From Paenibacillus piri (GTDB taxonomy: Bacteria; Bacillota; Bacilli; Paenibacillales; NBRC-103111), in NCBI RefSeq assembly GCF_004354045.1, contig NZ_SMRT01000001.1, forward strand, positions 930,001 through 994,000: a DNA stretch of 64,000 nt, given 5' to 3'. The notes under the pieces were generated by a model that had not been told where the DNA came from, did not search any database, and was given only the letters and a program-made list of their open reading frames with translations. This document shows positions 52,097 to 60,600 of this stretch, one piece after another. A program made the translations under genes and the position numbers. Each line of letters begins with the position of its first letter. The first letter of the stretch is position 1.

Positions 52097-52828
52097 ATGA
52101 GCATGATCGAACTCAAAGATATTAAAAAATCGTATTCCCGCGGCGTCGAAGAACTGATGATATTGAAAGGCGTATCCCTTTCTATCGCTCAAGGCGAATT
52201 CGTGGCGATTGTCGGGCCGAGCGGCTCGGGTAAATCAACGCTTATGAACACCATCGGTCTGCTCGACGTTCCGACTTCCGGTACGTATATGCTCGACGGA
52301 GTCGCTACGGAGAACATGAAGGACGATGATCTGGCGACATTGAGAAACCGGAAAATCGGCTTTATATTCCAGCAGTTCAATTTGCTGCCGCGGCTGACCG
52401 CGATTGAAAATGTGGAGCTGCCGATGATATATTACGGCACCTCGAAGAAGGAGCGCAGGGAGCGGTCGCAGCGAATGCTGGAAATGCTCGGGATGGGCGA
52501 ACGTTCCCATCATAAGCCGAGCGAGCTGTCGGGGGGCCAGCAGCAGCGTGTGGCGATCGCCCGCGCTTTGGCCATCGGCCCGTCGCTGCTGCTGGCGGAT
52601 GAGCCGACAGGAGCGCTTGACTCCAAAACCGGTCAAGAGGTGCTGGAGCTGATGCTTCACTTGAATGAGATCGGCAATACGATCGTGCTGATCACCCATG
52701 ATCTGCACATTGCCGAAAATGCGAAAAGAATCGTGACGATAAGAGACGGATTAATTGTGAGCGACACGCTGAACGGATCGCCGCCGCAGCATTCGCCCGA
52801 GTCTGAACCGGCGGGGGCGACAATATGA
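52097..52828 (+). CDS. ABC exporter ATP-binding protein (MacB/LolD-type ATPase)
   Basis: 243 residues from ATG 52097, with GGAGGG ten bases upstream (earlier in-frame codons lie within the adaptor gene). Walker A GPSGSGKS (about 42-49), signature LSGGQQQR (about 143-150), Walker [17 protein letters not shown] (about 163-178) and H-loop ITHDLHIA are intact. The sequence has the LolD/MacB-type [12 protein letters not shown]. It ends four bases inside the permease gene start, so the two are translated together. Confidence 0.93.
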   Translation: MSMIELKDIKKSYSRGVEELMILKGVSLSIAQGEFVAIVGPSGSGKSTLMNTIGLLDVPTSGTYMLDGVATENMKDDDLATLRNRKIGFIFQQFNLLPRLTAIENVELPMIYYGTSKKERRERSQRMLEMLGMGERSHHKPSELSGGQQQRVAIARALAIGPSLLLADEPTGALDSKTGQEVLELMLHLNEIGNTIVLITHDLHIAENAKRIVTIRDGLIVSDTLNGSPPQHSPESEPAGATI

Positions 52829-54000
52829 GAATGACGGAACTGCTTCAGATGGCGCTCAAAACAGTTGGCGCCAACTGGATGCGTACTCTATTGACGATGC
52901 TCGGCGTCATTATAGGCGTCAGCTCGGTCGTCACGCTGGTTGCCATCGGGAAAGGGACATCCGCCCAGATTGCGCAGCAATACGAAAATATGGGGACGAA
53001 TCTGCTGGTCATCAATGTGCTCAATCAAGGCCGGGCTACGCAGCTCGAATACAACGATATCAAAATGTTCGAGCAGTTTCCGGAAATCGCCGCGATAGCG
53101 CCGACGGTGTCCTCCAGCCTGAATATTAAGTACGATACGACACAGGAGTCGTACAACGTGCTGGGCTCCGACAATCGTTATATGACGATCCTGAAAGCGT
53201 CGCTTAGCGAAGGCCGGTTTATTACCGAGGCGGATCTGGATTTACGGACGAATGTGGCGGTGCTCGGTACTACCGTGGCCCAGGAGCTGTTCGGACGAAC
53301 CGATCCTCTCAACAAGCAAATCAACATTAACGGCTTCCAATTTACGGTTGTCGGTTTGATGAAGCCCAAGGGCTCCACGCTTGGCAGCGTCTCGGCGGAC
53401 GACTCCGTTATCGTGCCGCTTACTACGGCGCAGCGGCAGCTGAGTCTCGGAACGATCAGGACGACATATATCGAGGCAACGACGAAAGACGATATAACTA
53501 CGGCACAGAACACGCTGACATCTTTTCTGACTTATAAATTCAAAAGCTCCAACGGCTTTCGCTTTATGAACCAGGATCAGCTGCTGTCGGCGAGCACGGA
53601 AGCGTCGAACACTTTGACGAGCCAACTGGTCAGCGTCGCGTGCATATCGCTTTTGGTCGGCGGCATCGGGATCATGAACATCATGCTCGTAACGGTAAGC
53701 GAGCGGACACGGGAAATCGGCATCCGCAAATCGATCGGCGCCAAACGGCGCAATATACTGCTGCAGTTTTTATTCGAGGCGGTCGTCATCAGCGGCTTGG
53801 GCGGGCTGATTGGGCTTGTTCTGGGAATCGGGCTCGCGAAGGCTTGGCCGTATTTCAACCCGAAGCAAATGACGGTCATTTCATTCGATATCAGCATGTA
53901 CGCATTTTTATTTTCCGTTCTTGTCGGCGTCGTGTTCGGTTTGTATCCCGCCAATAAGGCGTCGAAGCTCCGGCCGATCGATGCGTTGAGAACGGACTGA
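52825..54000 (+). CDS. MacB-type ABC exporter permease (MacB_PCD + FtsX)
   Basis: 391 residues. First helix about 17-42 (NWMRTLLTMLGVIIGVSSVVTLVAIG), an extracellular MacB periplasmic-core-like domain (about 45-265), then three FtsX helices (about 268-380), with GIMNIMLVTVSERTREIGIRKSIGA at the conserved coupling motif (quoted within the 25-residue block by its ends GIMNIML and IRKSIGA). It forms a mechanotransmission-type exporter rather than a classic importer. It completes the adaptor-ATPase-permease set. Confidence 0.92.
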   Translation: MRMTELLQMALKTVGANWMRTLLTMLGVIIGVSSVVTLVAIGKGTSAQIAQQYENMGTNLLVINVLNQGRATQLEYNDIKMFEQFPEIAAIAPTVSSSLNIKYDTTQESYNVLGSDNRYMTILKASLSEGRFITEADLDLRTNVAVLGTTVAQELFGRTDPLNKQININGFQFTVVGLMKPKGSTLGSVSADDSVIVPLTTAQRQLSLGTIRTTYIEATTKDDITTAQNTLTSFLTYKFKSSNGFRFMNQDQLLSASTEASNTLTSQLVSVACISLLVGGIGIMNIMLVTVSERTREIGIRKSIGAKRRNILLQFLFEAVVISGLGGLIGLVLGIGLAKAWPYFNPKQMTVISFDISMYAFLFSVLVGVVFGLYPANKASKLRPIDALRTD

Positions 54001-54010
54001 CGATTGAAAC

Positions 54011-54109
54011 ATGCTTACGAAGTATGTTTTCTACGAAGACAAGGTTTATGCTTACGAAGAAACTTTGCTAAAGCAAAGTCAGCTAATGCTTACGAAGTAA
54101 GTTTTCTAC
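54011..54109 (+). repeat. Cluster of short direct repeats and a hairpin in the leader of the secreted protein gene
   Basis: ATGCTTACGAAG occurs at 54011, 54048 and 54086; the first and third copies extend to 24 bases with one mismatch (ending GTTTTCTAC). Between them a perfect hairpin ACTTTGCT-AA-AGCAAAGT lies at 54062-54079. CTTAC-GAA-GTAAG within the third copy is also a small palindrome. The cluster lies directly before the AGGAGG of the gene at 54135. Confidence 0.75.
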
Positions 54110-54134
54110 CGAAAACTTTTAGGAGGGTACACCC

Positions 54135-56504
54135 ATGATAAAACAATTGCGCGAAGCGGCTTCCTCACGAATCGTGCGAATCGCGGCCATTCTTTTCACA
54201 GCGTTATGCGTAGCGTTCTCGGTATGGGGGCCCGCCATCTCATACGCGGGCAAAGAAGGCGTATTTGTCAACAACGCCGTTTACTTTACCTTGGAGGAAG
54301 TGGCGTTGTCCAAAGGCGCGGACAATCAAACGATGCAGTTTCAATTGAAGCTGAACAACGACGGCGACGCCGCCATCGACTTCAATTATTTCGGAGCGCG
54401 AGTGACGAGCTCTGCCGGCGGCAGCTACTACGCGCAATTAAGCAAGCAGGCGGACGCGCGGGTTGCCGGGCACTCGGCGGCGAGCTATTATTTCGTCTCG
54501 ACCGTACCGGGCGGATTGGACGCTTCACAGCTGCATGTCACGATATTCGAGCGGAGCGGCTCCGCGATGCGCGATCTCGGCGCGTTATCCGTAGCGAACG
54601 CTCAGTCCGTAGCGCAGCAGGACAATAAGCTGCTGATCAAATTATCGGACGTCGACACAGCTACGGCTGCGAATGCATTCGTTTCGTTCCAGGCGCTTAA
54701 GGCGGTCGCGCTTCCCCAGGACGGCAAGTGGACCGTCCAGGTGGACGCTGCCGTTACAGCTGCCGGGACCGACGCGATAACATTGCCGTCCGGATTGAAA
54801 TATTTGCTGCATGACGGCAGCGGCACCACATTGGCATTGACGGCCAACGCCGTAGAAGGCGCTTCGATCGGAGCGGGGCAAACGAAGCATGTTCTGCTGA
54901 CCGCGACTGCCGATTCGCTGCCTTCGACGGATGCGATGATACTGGACCTGGCCCGCGACAGCGCAGGGACCTCATCGCTCGGCAAGTTGTCGCTGGCTCC
55001 GCTGTTCCAGCTGTCCAAGACAGGCGAACGCGTATCTTACACGCTTCATGGATATGAGGGCGTAACATTGGAGCTGCAAAAGGCGGAAGAGCAGCAGCTT
55101 TCCAACAAGAAGGGAGCTCTCTTGACGGCTGTGCTTCATAATGACGGCAAGAGCACGATCAAGTCGCCCTCCTTGGAAGGCACTTTAATTTCGAAGGATG
55201 ACAAGCTGTCGGTTGCCGCCAGCACGGTATCCGTTCCCGAAACGTATATCGCCCCCGGCGATGCGGGCATTTACAGGTTCGCAGCTCAACTGCCTGACGG
55301 CACAGCCACAGGAAAGCTGCAGTTGATCATAGCGGAGGAGCTGAACGGTTCCCAGACAAGCACCGGTTCTTCTTCCCAGACTTCGAAGTCAAACACGTCA
55401 TCCGGCAGCACCGCTTCTTCGAACTCGAACAGCGCATCGTCGGCGGGCAGTGCGAATGGCGGCAGCGGTGTGAACGCAAACGGCAGCTCATCCGCTTCAG
55501 GCAGCACACCGTCATCAAGCGGTGCGGCACCGGCTTCCGGGACAGGTACGGGTACGGGCACATCCGGCTCCGGCAGCTCGTCGGGCGCCGGGACCTCATC
55601 CAATACAGCCGCCGGAGCATCGGCAAGCTCGACAGCGAGTGCGGTTCCGGTACTGGCCGTTGCTTTACAGGATGGACTTGCCGCCGCGTCGGATTTTAAC
55701 AGCATTCCTCTGTATACGCCGGGGCAATCCCTTGTATTCGGTGCCGGCAGCAGCCAGTTGATCGATCCGAACCTGGATGTTTCCATCGTGGAGATGGACG
55801 GTCACACGAACGCGGAAAACGGCTACCGGACGGTCGTCGCCAAATTTAAGTTTTTGAACAAAAGCACGGAAACGTTAAAGCTGCCGAGCTTCGATACAAC
55901 GCTCACCGATTCGGCGGGCACGTCGTATCCGGGAGCGCGTCAAACAACTTCGCTGCAGGAGCTGATTCCGAACGCAGCTTATGTGTACAGCTATTCTTAC
56001 ATGCTTCCTCCGTCTGCGACGGATGCGTTTAAGCTGAGCATTCTGGATGCGACCAGCGGTTCGAGCGTTAAAGTGCCGATCGGCGAATATAAGGTAACGG
56101 TCAACAATACGGGCGAGCAGGACCCGCATGCCGTCGATAAGGAGCTTGATCTGTATCCGTTCCATATCAAGATGGATGCGTGGACGCTGAATGCGCAGTA
56201 TAACGGCGGCACGTACACCTATAAGCTGAAAGCAAATATCGATATCCAAAAAGTCGAGCAGGTCATTGTGGACGATTCGTTCTCCACGCTTGAGCTGGAA
56301 GTGGTGGATGCGGCGAACCGCGTATTGGGCAGCACGACGCAGAAGCTTCAAGGCACAGGCAAGCTGATCAGCGGCCTGCAGACGATCAATTTCCCGAATA
56401 TTGCTTCGGAGCAGCTGGAGTATCCGGTCACGGTCCGGATTTATGAAAATATTACGACTTCCACCGGCACGGCCAGACGTCTTCTCGCAACTTTAACGCA
56501 GTAA
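54135..56504 (+). CDS. Large secreted multidomain protein with Ser/Gly/Thr-rich linker, candidate exporter client
   Basis: 789 residues with an N-terminal signal sequence (helix about 14-36, cleavage near SYA-GKEG). No known family is recognised. The body looks like five beta-sandwich units: about 45-140, 160-275, 305-402, 545-640 and 675-775. The first, third and fourth share a pattern of F-x-L-x-N-D/K-G, then a P-rich turn, Y-x-F and LPxGxxxxxLxxxIxE (for example YYFVSTVPGGLDASQLHVTI, YRFAAQLPDGTATGKLQLII and SYMLPPSATDAFKLSI). Between units three and four, residues 404-503 are almost entirely S, G, T, A and N, a flexible linker typical of wall-spanning proteins. It lacks LPxTG or an S-layer domain. 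It sits between the exporter and the two-component system. Confidence 0.75.
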   Translation: MIKQLREAASSRIVRIAAILFTALCVAFSVWGPAISYAGKEGVFVNNAVYFTLEEVALSKGADNQTMQFQLKLNNDGDAAIDFNYFGARVTSSAGGSYYAQLSKQADARVAGHSAASYYFVSTVPGGLDASQLHVTIFERSGSAMRDLGALSVANAQSVAQQDNKLLIKLSDVDTATAANAFVSFQALKAVALPQDGKWTVQVDAAVTAAGTDAITLPSGLKYLLHDGSGTTLALTANAVEGASIGAGQTKHVLLTATADSLPSTDAMILDLARDSAGTSSLGKLSLAPLFQLSKTGERVSYTLHGYEGVTLELQKAEEQQLSNKKGALLTAVLHNDGKSTIKSPSLEGTLISKDDKLSVAASTVSVPETYIAPGDAGIYRFAAQLPDGTATGKLQLIIAEELNGSQTSTGSSSQTSKSNTSSGSTASSNSNSASSAGSANGGSGVNANGSSSASGSTPSSSGAAPASGTGTGTGTSGSGSSSGAGTSSNTAAGASASSTASAVPVLAVALQDGLAAASDFNSIPLYTPGQSLVFGAGSSQLIDPNLDVSIVEMDGHTNAENGYRTVVAKFKFLNKSTETLKLPSFDTTLTDSAGTSYPGARQTTSLQELIPNAAYVYSYSYMLPPSATDAFKLSILDATSGSSVKVPIGEYKVTVNNTGEQDPHAVDKELDLYPFHIKMDAWTLNAQYNGGTYTYKLKANIDIQKVEQVIVDDSFSTLELEVVDAANRVLGSTTQKLQGTGKLISGLQTINFPNIASEQLEYPVTVRIYENITTSTGTARRLLATLTQ

Positions 56505-56524
56505 CCGGCTCATTTGAATAGCGG

Positions 56525-56564
56525 AAAGGCTCTTGATGCAGAATGAATGCACAAGGGCCTTTTT
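56525..56564 (+). terminator. Rho-independent terminator of the secreted-protein gene
   Basis: AAAGGCTCTTG...GCA paired with TGCACAAGGGCCTTT, followed by TTTT; separates the exporter block from the two-component genes. Confidence 0.85.
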
Positions 56565-56583
56565 GCCAGTGACGGTATGGATC

Positions 56584-56643
56584 TTCAGCCAACGTTCAGC
56601 ATGTTCTAAAGCAACGTTCAGTTTACGTTCAGGATGAATTCAG
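56584..56643. promoter_or_regulatory. TTCAG direct-repeat array (11-bp periodic) upstream of the response regulator gene
   Basis: TTCAG begins at 56584, 56595, 56617, 56628 and 56639, i.e. intervals 11, 22, 11, 11; the missing position (56606) has TTCTA nearby. Three copies extend to ACGTTCAG. It lies 90 bp upstream of a TATAAT at 56733-56738 that has no good -35 box, as expected of an activated promoter. Binding by the adjacent OmpR-type regulator is inferred. Confidence 0.65.
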
Positions 56644-56773
56644 GCAAGGCGCATATGATGGTATTAAAAAGCGGTGCCCGGCAAGGCGCATACCGCTGCA
56701 AACGGAGATATGAAAAAGGTTGGATAAACCCGTATAATAGACAATAGAAGATTGTTTAAAGGGGGTAGCGAGC

Positions 56774-57457
56774 GTGCAGCAATTAAAAGGAATCAAAATT
56801 TTGCTTGTGGACGATGAACCGAATATCATTCAATTTCTGGAGCTCGGCTTGCAAAACGAAGGCTTCGAGGTGCAGACGGCGAACGATGGCATGACTGCGA
56901 TCAGCCTGATGAAACGATTTCAGCCGCATGTTGCCATCCTTGACGTCATGATGCCGGGGATGGACGGCTTCGAAGTGTGCCGCATGCTCAAAAAAACGGA
57001 AAACGTGGCCGTCATCATGCTGACCGCCAAGGACGAGGTGGATGACAGAGTAAAGGGGCTTACGCTGGGCGCCGACGATTACATGAGTAAACCGTTCAGC
57101 TTTGAAGAGCTGCTTGCCCGCATTTACGCCAGAGTCCGCAATCAGTTTCCGAACCTGTTCGGCGAGGTGGTGATCGGACCGTTTCACATCGATGACCGCC
57201 GCAAAGAAATCAAGATGGATAACCGGGTGCTGGAGCTGTCGCCGACCGAATACGAGCTGCTTAAATTTCTGGTGGTCAACCACGGTCTGGTGCTGAGCAA
57301 AACGGTTATTTTGGATAAGGTATGGGGCTATGATTTCGGCGGGGAAGAAAATATTGTCGAGGTGTATATCCGCGCCTTGCGGGATAAGCTGAACGACAAA
57401 AACCATCAAATCATTCGTACCCTTAGAGGGCTTGGATACCGGGTCGATCTGTCATGA
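56774..57457 (+). CDS. OmpR-family response regulator
   Basis: 227 residues from GTG 56774 (AGGGGGT upstream). The receiver domain (about 6-120) has D13-D14-E15, phospho-acceptor D57 in VAILDVMMPG and K106 region YMSKPFSFEE. The winged-helix DNA-binding domain (about 132-227) shows LSPTEYELLKFLVVNHGLVL and the C-terminal VRTLRGLGYRVDLS-like wing (IIRTLRGLGYRVDL). It overlaps the kinase gene by four bases. The nearby repeat arrays fit its DNA-binding type. The gene set resembles exporter-regulating systems of Firmicutes. Confidence 0.93.
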   Translation: MQQLKGIKILLVDDEPNIIQFLELGLQNEGFEVQTANDGMTAISLMKRFQPHVAILDVMMPGMDGFEVCRMLKKTENVAVIMLTAKDEVDDRVKGLTLGADDYMSKPFSFEELLARIYARVRNQFPNLFGEVVIGPFHIDDRRKEIKMDNRVLELSPTEYELLKFLVVNHGLVLSKTVILDKVWGYDFGGEENIVEVYIRALRDKLNDKNHQIIRTLRGLGYRVDLS

Positions 57458-59190
57458 AACCCGGGAAGCGGAACCGTTCCTGGTTCGCAACACTGTTCGC
57501 CCCCAACTCGCTGCGCGTTCAGCTGCTGTCGAGAACGCTCATCATTCTCGCCTGCCTGCTCGTGCTTATCGGTATTTTTCAGTATGTATTCATGCGGGAA
57601 AACGTGTATAAAAATAAAGCGAGCAGCATCGAAAGCCAGATCTTGACGGTCCCTCCGAACGCTTGGCAGTTGCTTGCCGCAAATGCGGCGAACGAGAATA
57701 ATGCAGCAGGCTCGCAGGCGGGACAAGGAACAAGCGCGGGGAATGAGACCCGCGGCGAAAACCGCAGCGGCGGCAATGCCAGCGGCAGCGATAGCCGGAA
57801 CGATTCGCCGCGCAATGAAGCCCGCGGCGATGCCAAGAGCGGCAGCGGGAACGACGCCAAAAATGAAGCTAAAAACGACACCAAAAACGATGTCAAAAGC
57901 GACGCCAAAAACGAGTCCAAGAGCGATGGACGAAGTGCGCAAAGGACAGACGGCCGTTTCGAGCGCAATGGAGTTTTCCGGCCTCCGTTTTTTTTTATAC
58001 CTGATTCCAGCATGGCTTATATCGATTTAAAAGGAAATTTTGCCGTCCTCTCGAACGGGCCGGGCAACATAGCCCCTCTGCAGCTCGATGAGGCGGAGTA
58101 CGAGAGCTTGCTGGACACCAGGAAGAAAAAGCATTATTTTGTCATCAATGCGGAGGGAGAAGAGCAGCTTCTGGTCCTGCAGCTTGTTGGTACGGGCCCG
58201 CGGCAAACGATCGGCGTCGTACAGGTGAGCACGCCTACAGCTCCGCTCAGGGAACTGATTCTTCGCCAGCAGTTGACCTTTATATTTCTGTCGCTGGTTG
58301 CGTTGCTGATCGGATTGCTGGGCTTTTTACCGGTTATTCGGAAAACGCTGATCCCTCTGTCGAACATGGTCAAAACCGTAGAGCAAATCAACTCGGGCAA
58401 TCTTGCGACCCGTCTTCCCGAAAGCCAGGGGCAGATGGAAATCGACCGGCTGTCCGAATCGTTCAACGGAATGCTGATGCGGCTGGAGGAGTCGTTTGAG
58501 GCGGAAAAAGAAACGAAAGAGCAAATGCGTCAATTTATTGCCGACGCTTCCCATGAGCTTCGTACGCCGCTGACGTCGATACGCGGATTTCTCGAGGTGC
58601 TGCTCCGCGGCGCGGCCGGCAACCCCGACCAGCTTCGCAAAGCGTTGACCAGTATGCATGGCGAATCGGAACGGCTGAACAAATTGGTGCATGATCTGCT
58701 CGTGCTGGCCAAGCTCGACAAAACGCCGCATACCCAGCTTACTGACGGGATGCTGGATTCGGTCATCCGGGAAATGGAGCCGCAGCTGCGTATTTTGGCG
58801 GGCAGCCGGCAGCTTACACTCCGGGTTGAGCCGAATACGAGCTGTAATTTTGAAGCGGATAAAATGAAGCAGGTTATTTTAAATTTATTTCATAATGCGG
58901 TGCAGCATACGGACCCGGACAAAGGACATATCGAGATTTCGTTAACCGGATATCCGCACGGGATTGAGTTGGAGATAAAAGATAACGGCCCGGGAATCAG
59001 CGAGCAGCATTTGCCGCATGTGTTCGACCGGTTTTATAGGAGCGATTCCTCGCGCACGCGCAAATACGGCGGAGCCGGGCTCGGTTTATCGATTACGAAA
59101 TCGATCGTCGAGCTGCATGGAGGCTCGGTCGAGGTGGAAAGCCGCGAAGGGGAAGGCTGTATCTTTACCGTAAGGTTGCCACGGCCGTAG
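57454..59190 (+). CDS. Sensor histidine kinase with low-complexity extracellular loop
   Basis: 578 residues. Helix 1 at about 25-47, helix 2 at about 270-295, with an extracellular sensor region between. Residues about 76-170 are low complexity: first N/G/S-rich, then lysine/asparagine/aspartate tetrapeptides (AKNEAKNDTKND), encoded by six 12-base units at 57856-57927. HAMP about 300-350; HisKA box FIADASHELRTPLTSIRGF with phospho-acceptor His 367; ATPase domain with NLFHNAVQHTDPDKG, IKDNGPGISEQ and GGAGLGLSITKSIVELHGG. It is coupled to the response regulator by a four-base overlap. Confidence 0.92.
   Translation: MKPGKRNRSWFATLFAPNSLRVQLLSRTLIILACLLVLIGIFQYVFMRENVYKNKASSIESQILTVPPNAWQLLAANAANENNAAGSQAGQGTSAGNETRGENRSGGNASGSDSRNDSPRNEARGDAKSGSGNDAKNEAKNDTKNDVKSDAKNESKSDGRSAQRTDGRFERNGVFRPPFFFIPDSSMAYIDLKGNFAVLSNGPGNIAPLQLDEAEYESLLDTRKKKHYFVINAEGEEQLLVLQLVGTGPRQTIGVVQVSTPTAPLRELILRQQLTFIFLSLVALLIGLLGFLPVIRKTLIPLSNMVKTVEQINSGNLATRLPESQGQMEIDRLSESFNGMLMRLEESFEAEKETKEQMRQFIADASHELRTPLTSIRGFLEVLLRGAAGNPDQLRKALTSMHGESERLNKLVHDLLVLAKLDKTPHTQLTDGMLDSVIREMEPQLRILAGSRQLTLRVEPNTSCNFEADKMKQVILNLFHNAVQHTDPDKGHIEISLTGYPHGIELEIKDNGPGISEQHLPHVFDRFYRSDSSRTRKYGGAGLGLSITKSIVELHGGSVEVESREGEGCIFTVRLPRP
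57856..57927 (+). repeat. Minisatellite of six 12-base units inside the kinase gene
   Basis: Six in-frame 12-base units of the form xxC-AAA-AAC-GAx encode the tetrapeptide pattern x-K-N/S-D/E (AKNE, AKND, TKND, VKSD, AKNE, SKSD). Third-position differences show the units are not a very recent duplication. Confidence 0.85.
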
Positions 59191-59260
59191 GGGAGAAGCC
59201 AGGTATACGTCAAACGACGGATAGAAATGAAAGATTCGCGTTCGGATATGGCGATGAGAG

Positions 59261-59311
59261 GCATCCGCGCAGGTAAACGGCAAACAGCCGGCCTGCATGG
59301 ATGCTTTTTTT
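59261..59311 (+). terminator. Rho-independent terminator of the two-component operon
   Basis: GCATCC-GC-GCAGG pairs with CCTGC-AT-GGATGC, followed by seven T. Confidence 0.85.
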
Positions 59312-59335
59312 GCGACGGCTGCTTCCAAATTTCAA

Positions 59336-59365
59336 TTGACATGTATACAAGGATACAAGTATATT
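59336..59365 (+). promoter_or_regulatory. Promoter and possible GntR-type operator of uxuA
   Basis: -35 TTGACA (59336-59341), 18-base spacer, -10 TATATT (59360-59365). The spacer contains TGTATACA, a perfect palindrome, and the heptamer ATACAAG twice; TNGTATACNA-like sites are the usual targets of GntR/UxuR-type regulators. No such regulator gene is in the window. Confidence 0.55.
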
Positions 59366-59523
59366 TTTATTAGCGGCAGCGGACCGGATCGGACACGATG
59401 ATTGATTTCGGCGCCTTGAGGCAAGCATGCCTGTGTCGGAGGTTAACATTCCGGCACCGGAGGTCAATGGTTCCCGCGGCAGCGGATAAAAGCATGGCAA
59501 TAACGGTTGGAGGAGAAAATCCG

Positions 59524-60600
59524 ATGAGAATGGTGTTCCGATGGTATGGAGAGGGGAACGATACGGTTACGCTTCCGCAAATCAGGCAAATTCCGGGCGT
59601 TGAGGGCATCGTCTGGGCGCTTCACGATCTGCCTGCGGGCGATGTATGGCCGTTGGAACGAATTTTGGAGGTCAAGCGACAGGCGGATTCGTACGGCTTC
59701 CACATCGAAGTAGTCGAGAGCGTCAATATCCACGAAGATATTAAGCTGGGCCTGCCTGCGAGGGATCTGTACATCGACAACTATAAAAGGACGATCGACA
59801 ATTTGGCGAAGGTTGGCGTGAAGGTCATTTGCTATAACTTTATGCCCGTGTTCGACTGGATTCGAACGGACTTGTTCAAGGAGCTGGAGGACGGCTCGAC
59901 GGCGCTTTTTTACGAAAAAGCGAAGGTGGACGATATGGACCCGATGGAGCTGGTAGGCAAAATTGCCGCCAATCCCGAGTTTACGATGCCGGGCTGGGAG
60001 CCGGAGCGGCTCAAGCGGCTGTCGCAGCTTTTTGAAGCCTACAAGCATGTAACGGAACAACATTTGTGGGATAACCTGCGATATTTTCTGGAGCGCATTA
60101 TTCCAGTCGCCGAACTCAACGGCATTAAAATGGCCATTCATCCGGACGATCCGCCATGGTCGATTTTCGGGCTGCCGAGAATCGTGACTAACCAAGCGAA
60201 TATTCGCAGGCTGCTGAAGCTGGTCGACAGTCCGTACAACGGGGTAACGCTGTGCAGCGGGTCGCTCGGCGTCAATCCGGACAATGATTTGCCGGCTATG
60301 GTGAGAGAGTTTGCGGATAGAATTCCGTTTGCCCATATCCGCAACGTGCGGCTGTACGAGAATGGCGATTTTATTGAAACCTCGCACCGGGCCAGCGATG
60401 GCACCGTAGATATTTGCGGGATAGTGAAGGCCTATCACGATACGGGCTTCACAGGCTATGCCCGTCCGGATCACGGCCGCCATATATGGAACGAGGAATG
60501 CAGGCCGGGCTATGGCCTATACGACCGGGCGCTCGGCATTATGTACTTGTGGGGCGTCTGGGATTCGCTGCAAAACAATCGGCGGGAGGCGGCAAGATGA
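59524..60600 (+). CDS. uxuA: Mannonate dehydratase
   Basis: 358 residues from ATG 59524, preceded by GGAGG at 59509-59513; the in-frame extension back to 59398 runs into the leader. The enzyme dehydrates D-mannonate to 2-dehydro-3-deoxy-D-gluconate in the hexuronate pathway. Conserved blocks: [20 protein letters not shown] at the start, [19 protein letters not shown] near residue 200 (metal-binding histidine), TLCSGSLG near 242, and [10 protein letters not shown] near 315. The stop overlaps the start of the next gene (ATGA), which encodes the preceding step of the pathway. Confidence 0.93.
   Translation: MRMVFRWYGEGNDTVTLPQIRQIPGVEGIVWALHDLPAGDVWPLERILEVKRQADSYGFHIEVVESVNIHEDIKLGLPARDLYIDNYKRTIDNLAKVGVKVICYNFMPVFDWIRTDLFKELEDGSTALFYEKAKVDDMDPMELVGKIAANPEFTMPGWEPERLKRLSQLFEAYKHVTEQHLWDNLRYFLERIIPVAELNGIKMAIHPDDPPWSIFGLPRIVTNQANIRRLLKLVDSPYNGVTLCSGSLGVNPDNDLPAMVREFADRIPFAHIRNVRLYENGDFIETSHRASDGTVDICGIVKAYHDTGFTGYARPDHGRHIWNEECRPGYGLYDRALGIMYLWGVWDSLQNNRREAAR

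Noticed and set aside
59398..59523. N-terminal extension of mannonate dehydratase
   Set aside because: The added residues are not part of the family and the GGAGG at 59509 fits the ATG at 59524.
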